Shown here: positions 34,464 through 34,950 of the stretch, piece by piece
How positions within the stretch are numbered: position 1 is the first letter of the stretch
How the letters are laid out: every line of letters begins with the position of its first letter
NCBI GenBank assembly: GCA_043778205.1
Contig: JAYWGO010000192.1
Location: 1-34,950 of the forward strand
Source: JAAFIP01 sp043778205
Lineage (GTDB): Bacteria > Pseudomonadota > Gammaproteobacteria > Burkholderiales > Burkholderiaceae_C
Direction: 5' to 3'
Length of the DNA: 34,950 nt
Program-made: the position numbers and the translations under genes
Notes under the pieces: model-generated
Database searches by the model: none
What the model was told of the DNA's origin: nothing
The model's input: the letters and a program-made list of their open reading frames with translations, nothing else

Positions 34464-34799
34464 AGTCTTCTCCGGTAGGTTAAAAAAGGGGTGCGGCTTT
34501 TCAGCTAGCACAGTGCAGGTTTATAGTGCCTTATGCAGTCAAATAAAAGCACCTCACTTTCGATAATTCGCTCTATTGCGCATTAAGAAGCATGTGTGTG
34601 GCGGCGTTGTTACAGAACTGTCTGCTATTCACTGGTTAAAAAACGAAGTTGTAATCAACTGAAACGCCCTGAATTCCAGATCGCTATTTTGGGAGCTGGT
34701 TGTATCTGCATTGCCATTTAGTATCGCTATATATTAGATAGCTATTCGCCTAGAATTTCCTTGGGCGATAGCGCTGTTTTGCTGGAAACTCTTGTTTTC
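34464..34799. other. Upstream region of the repeat-protein gene
   Basis: I see no gene in this 336-bp stretch. It is AT-rich, carries the ribosome-binding site of the repeat-protein gene at its left end, and contains a diverged dispersed element at 34726-34766. No confident promoter hexamers were found. Confidence 0.5.
34726..34766 (+). repeat. Dispersed palindromic element, copy I (intergenic, diverged)
   Basis: GCTATATATTAGATAGCTAT followed by TCGCCTAGAATTTCCTTGGG and C. Both ends match the family; the GCTGC..GCAGC arm is mutated. Confidence 0.65.
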
Positions 34800-34950
34800 T
34801 TAGTGTGTTTGGTTTTCTAAGATCTTTGAAGATTGCTTTCCCTGCATTTGTGCGTTTGCGCCGCTTGAGTGTGGCCTTGCTGCAAAATCTTCCAAAATCA
34901 CGCGCAGGTAACCTAAGTATTTGCCCGTTTGGTAGTACGACGCGCCTTTT
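34800..34950 (-). CDS. C-terminal fragment of an unidentified protein (enters from right edge)
   Basis: A minus-strand frame runs from the window edge to TAA at 34800-34802, giving 49 residues (KGASYYQTGKYLGYLRVILE, then DFAARPHSSGANAQMQ). The aromatic and hydrophobic pattern looks like real protein. A competing frame on the same strand is also open and very basic (KRRVVLPNGQILRLPARDFG), ending inside the repeat copy at 34726, so the frame choice is not certain. No family can be named from this much. Confidence 0.4.
   Translation of the reverse strand, partial: KGASYYQTGKYLGYLRVILEDFAARPHSSGANAQMQGKQSSKILENQTH

Overview
The window looks like ordinary chromosome from a betaproteobacterium of the order Burkholderiales, most likely family Comamonadaceae (Rhodoferax/Polaromonas-like). 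I infer this from the gene complement: a PhaM-type granule protein, a minimal PutA without a DNA-binding domain, a pilT-pilU pair beside yggS, and a neighbouring recG/queA/tgt block. Protein composition and moderately high GC agree. No database was consulted. I saw no rRNA, tRNA, CRISPR array, phage or transposase gene.

Layout. 1-5308: 3'-truncated recG (minus), diverging from queA, then a VapBC-type toxin-antitoxin pair lodged between queA and tgt, the two queuosine genes. 5342-7878: an XpaC-like membrane protein converging on a YiaA-type membrane protein and a TelA-family toxic-anion resistance protein. 8002-10887: a CREST-type membrane hydrolase followed by a fused MFS/PlsC (LplT-acyltransferase) protein, probably a lipid-remodelling operon. 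11027-13071: PhaM and a FIST sensor protein with overlapping stop and start codons. 13271-14221: a small lipoprotein and the ribosome hibernation factor Hpf. 14429-18311: an MFS exporter diverging from a patatin-like hydrolase, then CorA. 18557-22512: pilT, pilU and a hydroxyisobutyrate-dehydrogenase-like oxidoreductase (minus), diverging from yggS. 22509-24939: two unrecognised proteins flanking an Lrp/AsnC regulator. 25071-27133: a soluble NarX-like kinase diverging from a NarL-type regulator, plus a 55-residue basic protein. 27375-30383: minimal PutA. 30661-34463: a secreted M28 aminopeptidase lipoprotein converging on a large secreted protein built of about twenty 23-residue repeats with a C-terminal peptidoglycan-binding domain. 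A further reading frame enters from the right edge.

The most striking pattern is a short dispersed element of about 33-45 bp. It has a CTATT..AATAG arm, a GCTGC..GCAGC arm and a tail ATTTCCTTGGGCC. At least nine recognisable copies lie in this 35 kb. Several sit in frame inside conserved housekeeping genes: recG, the start of queA, yggS and putA. They behave like protein-coding palindromic elements of the Rickettsia type. The second notable object is the 23-residue-repeat, peptidoglycan-binding protein at the right end. Around putA, an Lrp-type regulator, a two-component pair and a shared AT-rich 9-mer in the upstream regions suggest a local proline-catabolism control circuit; this is inference.
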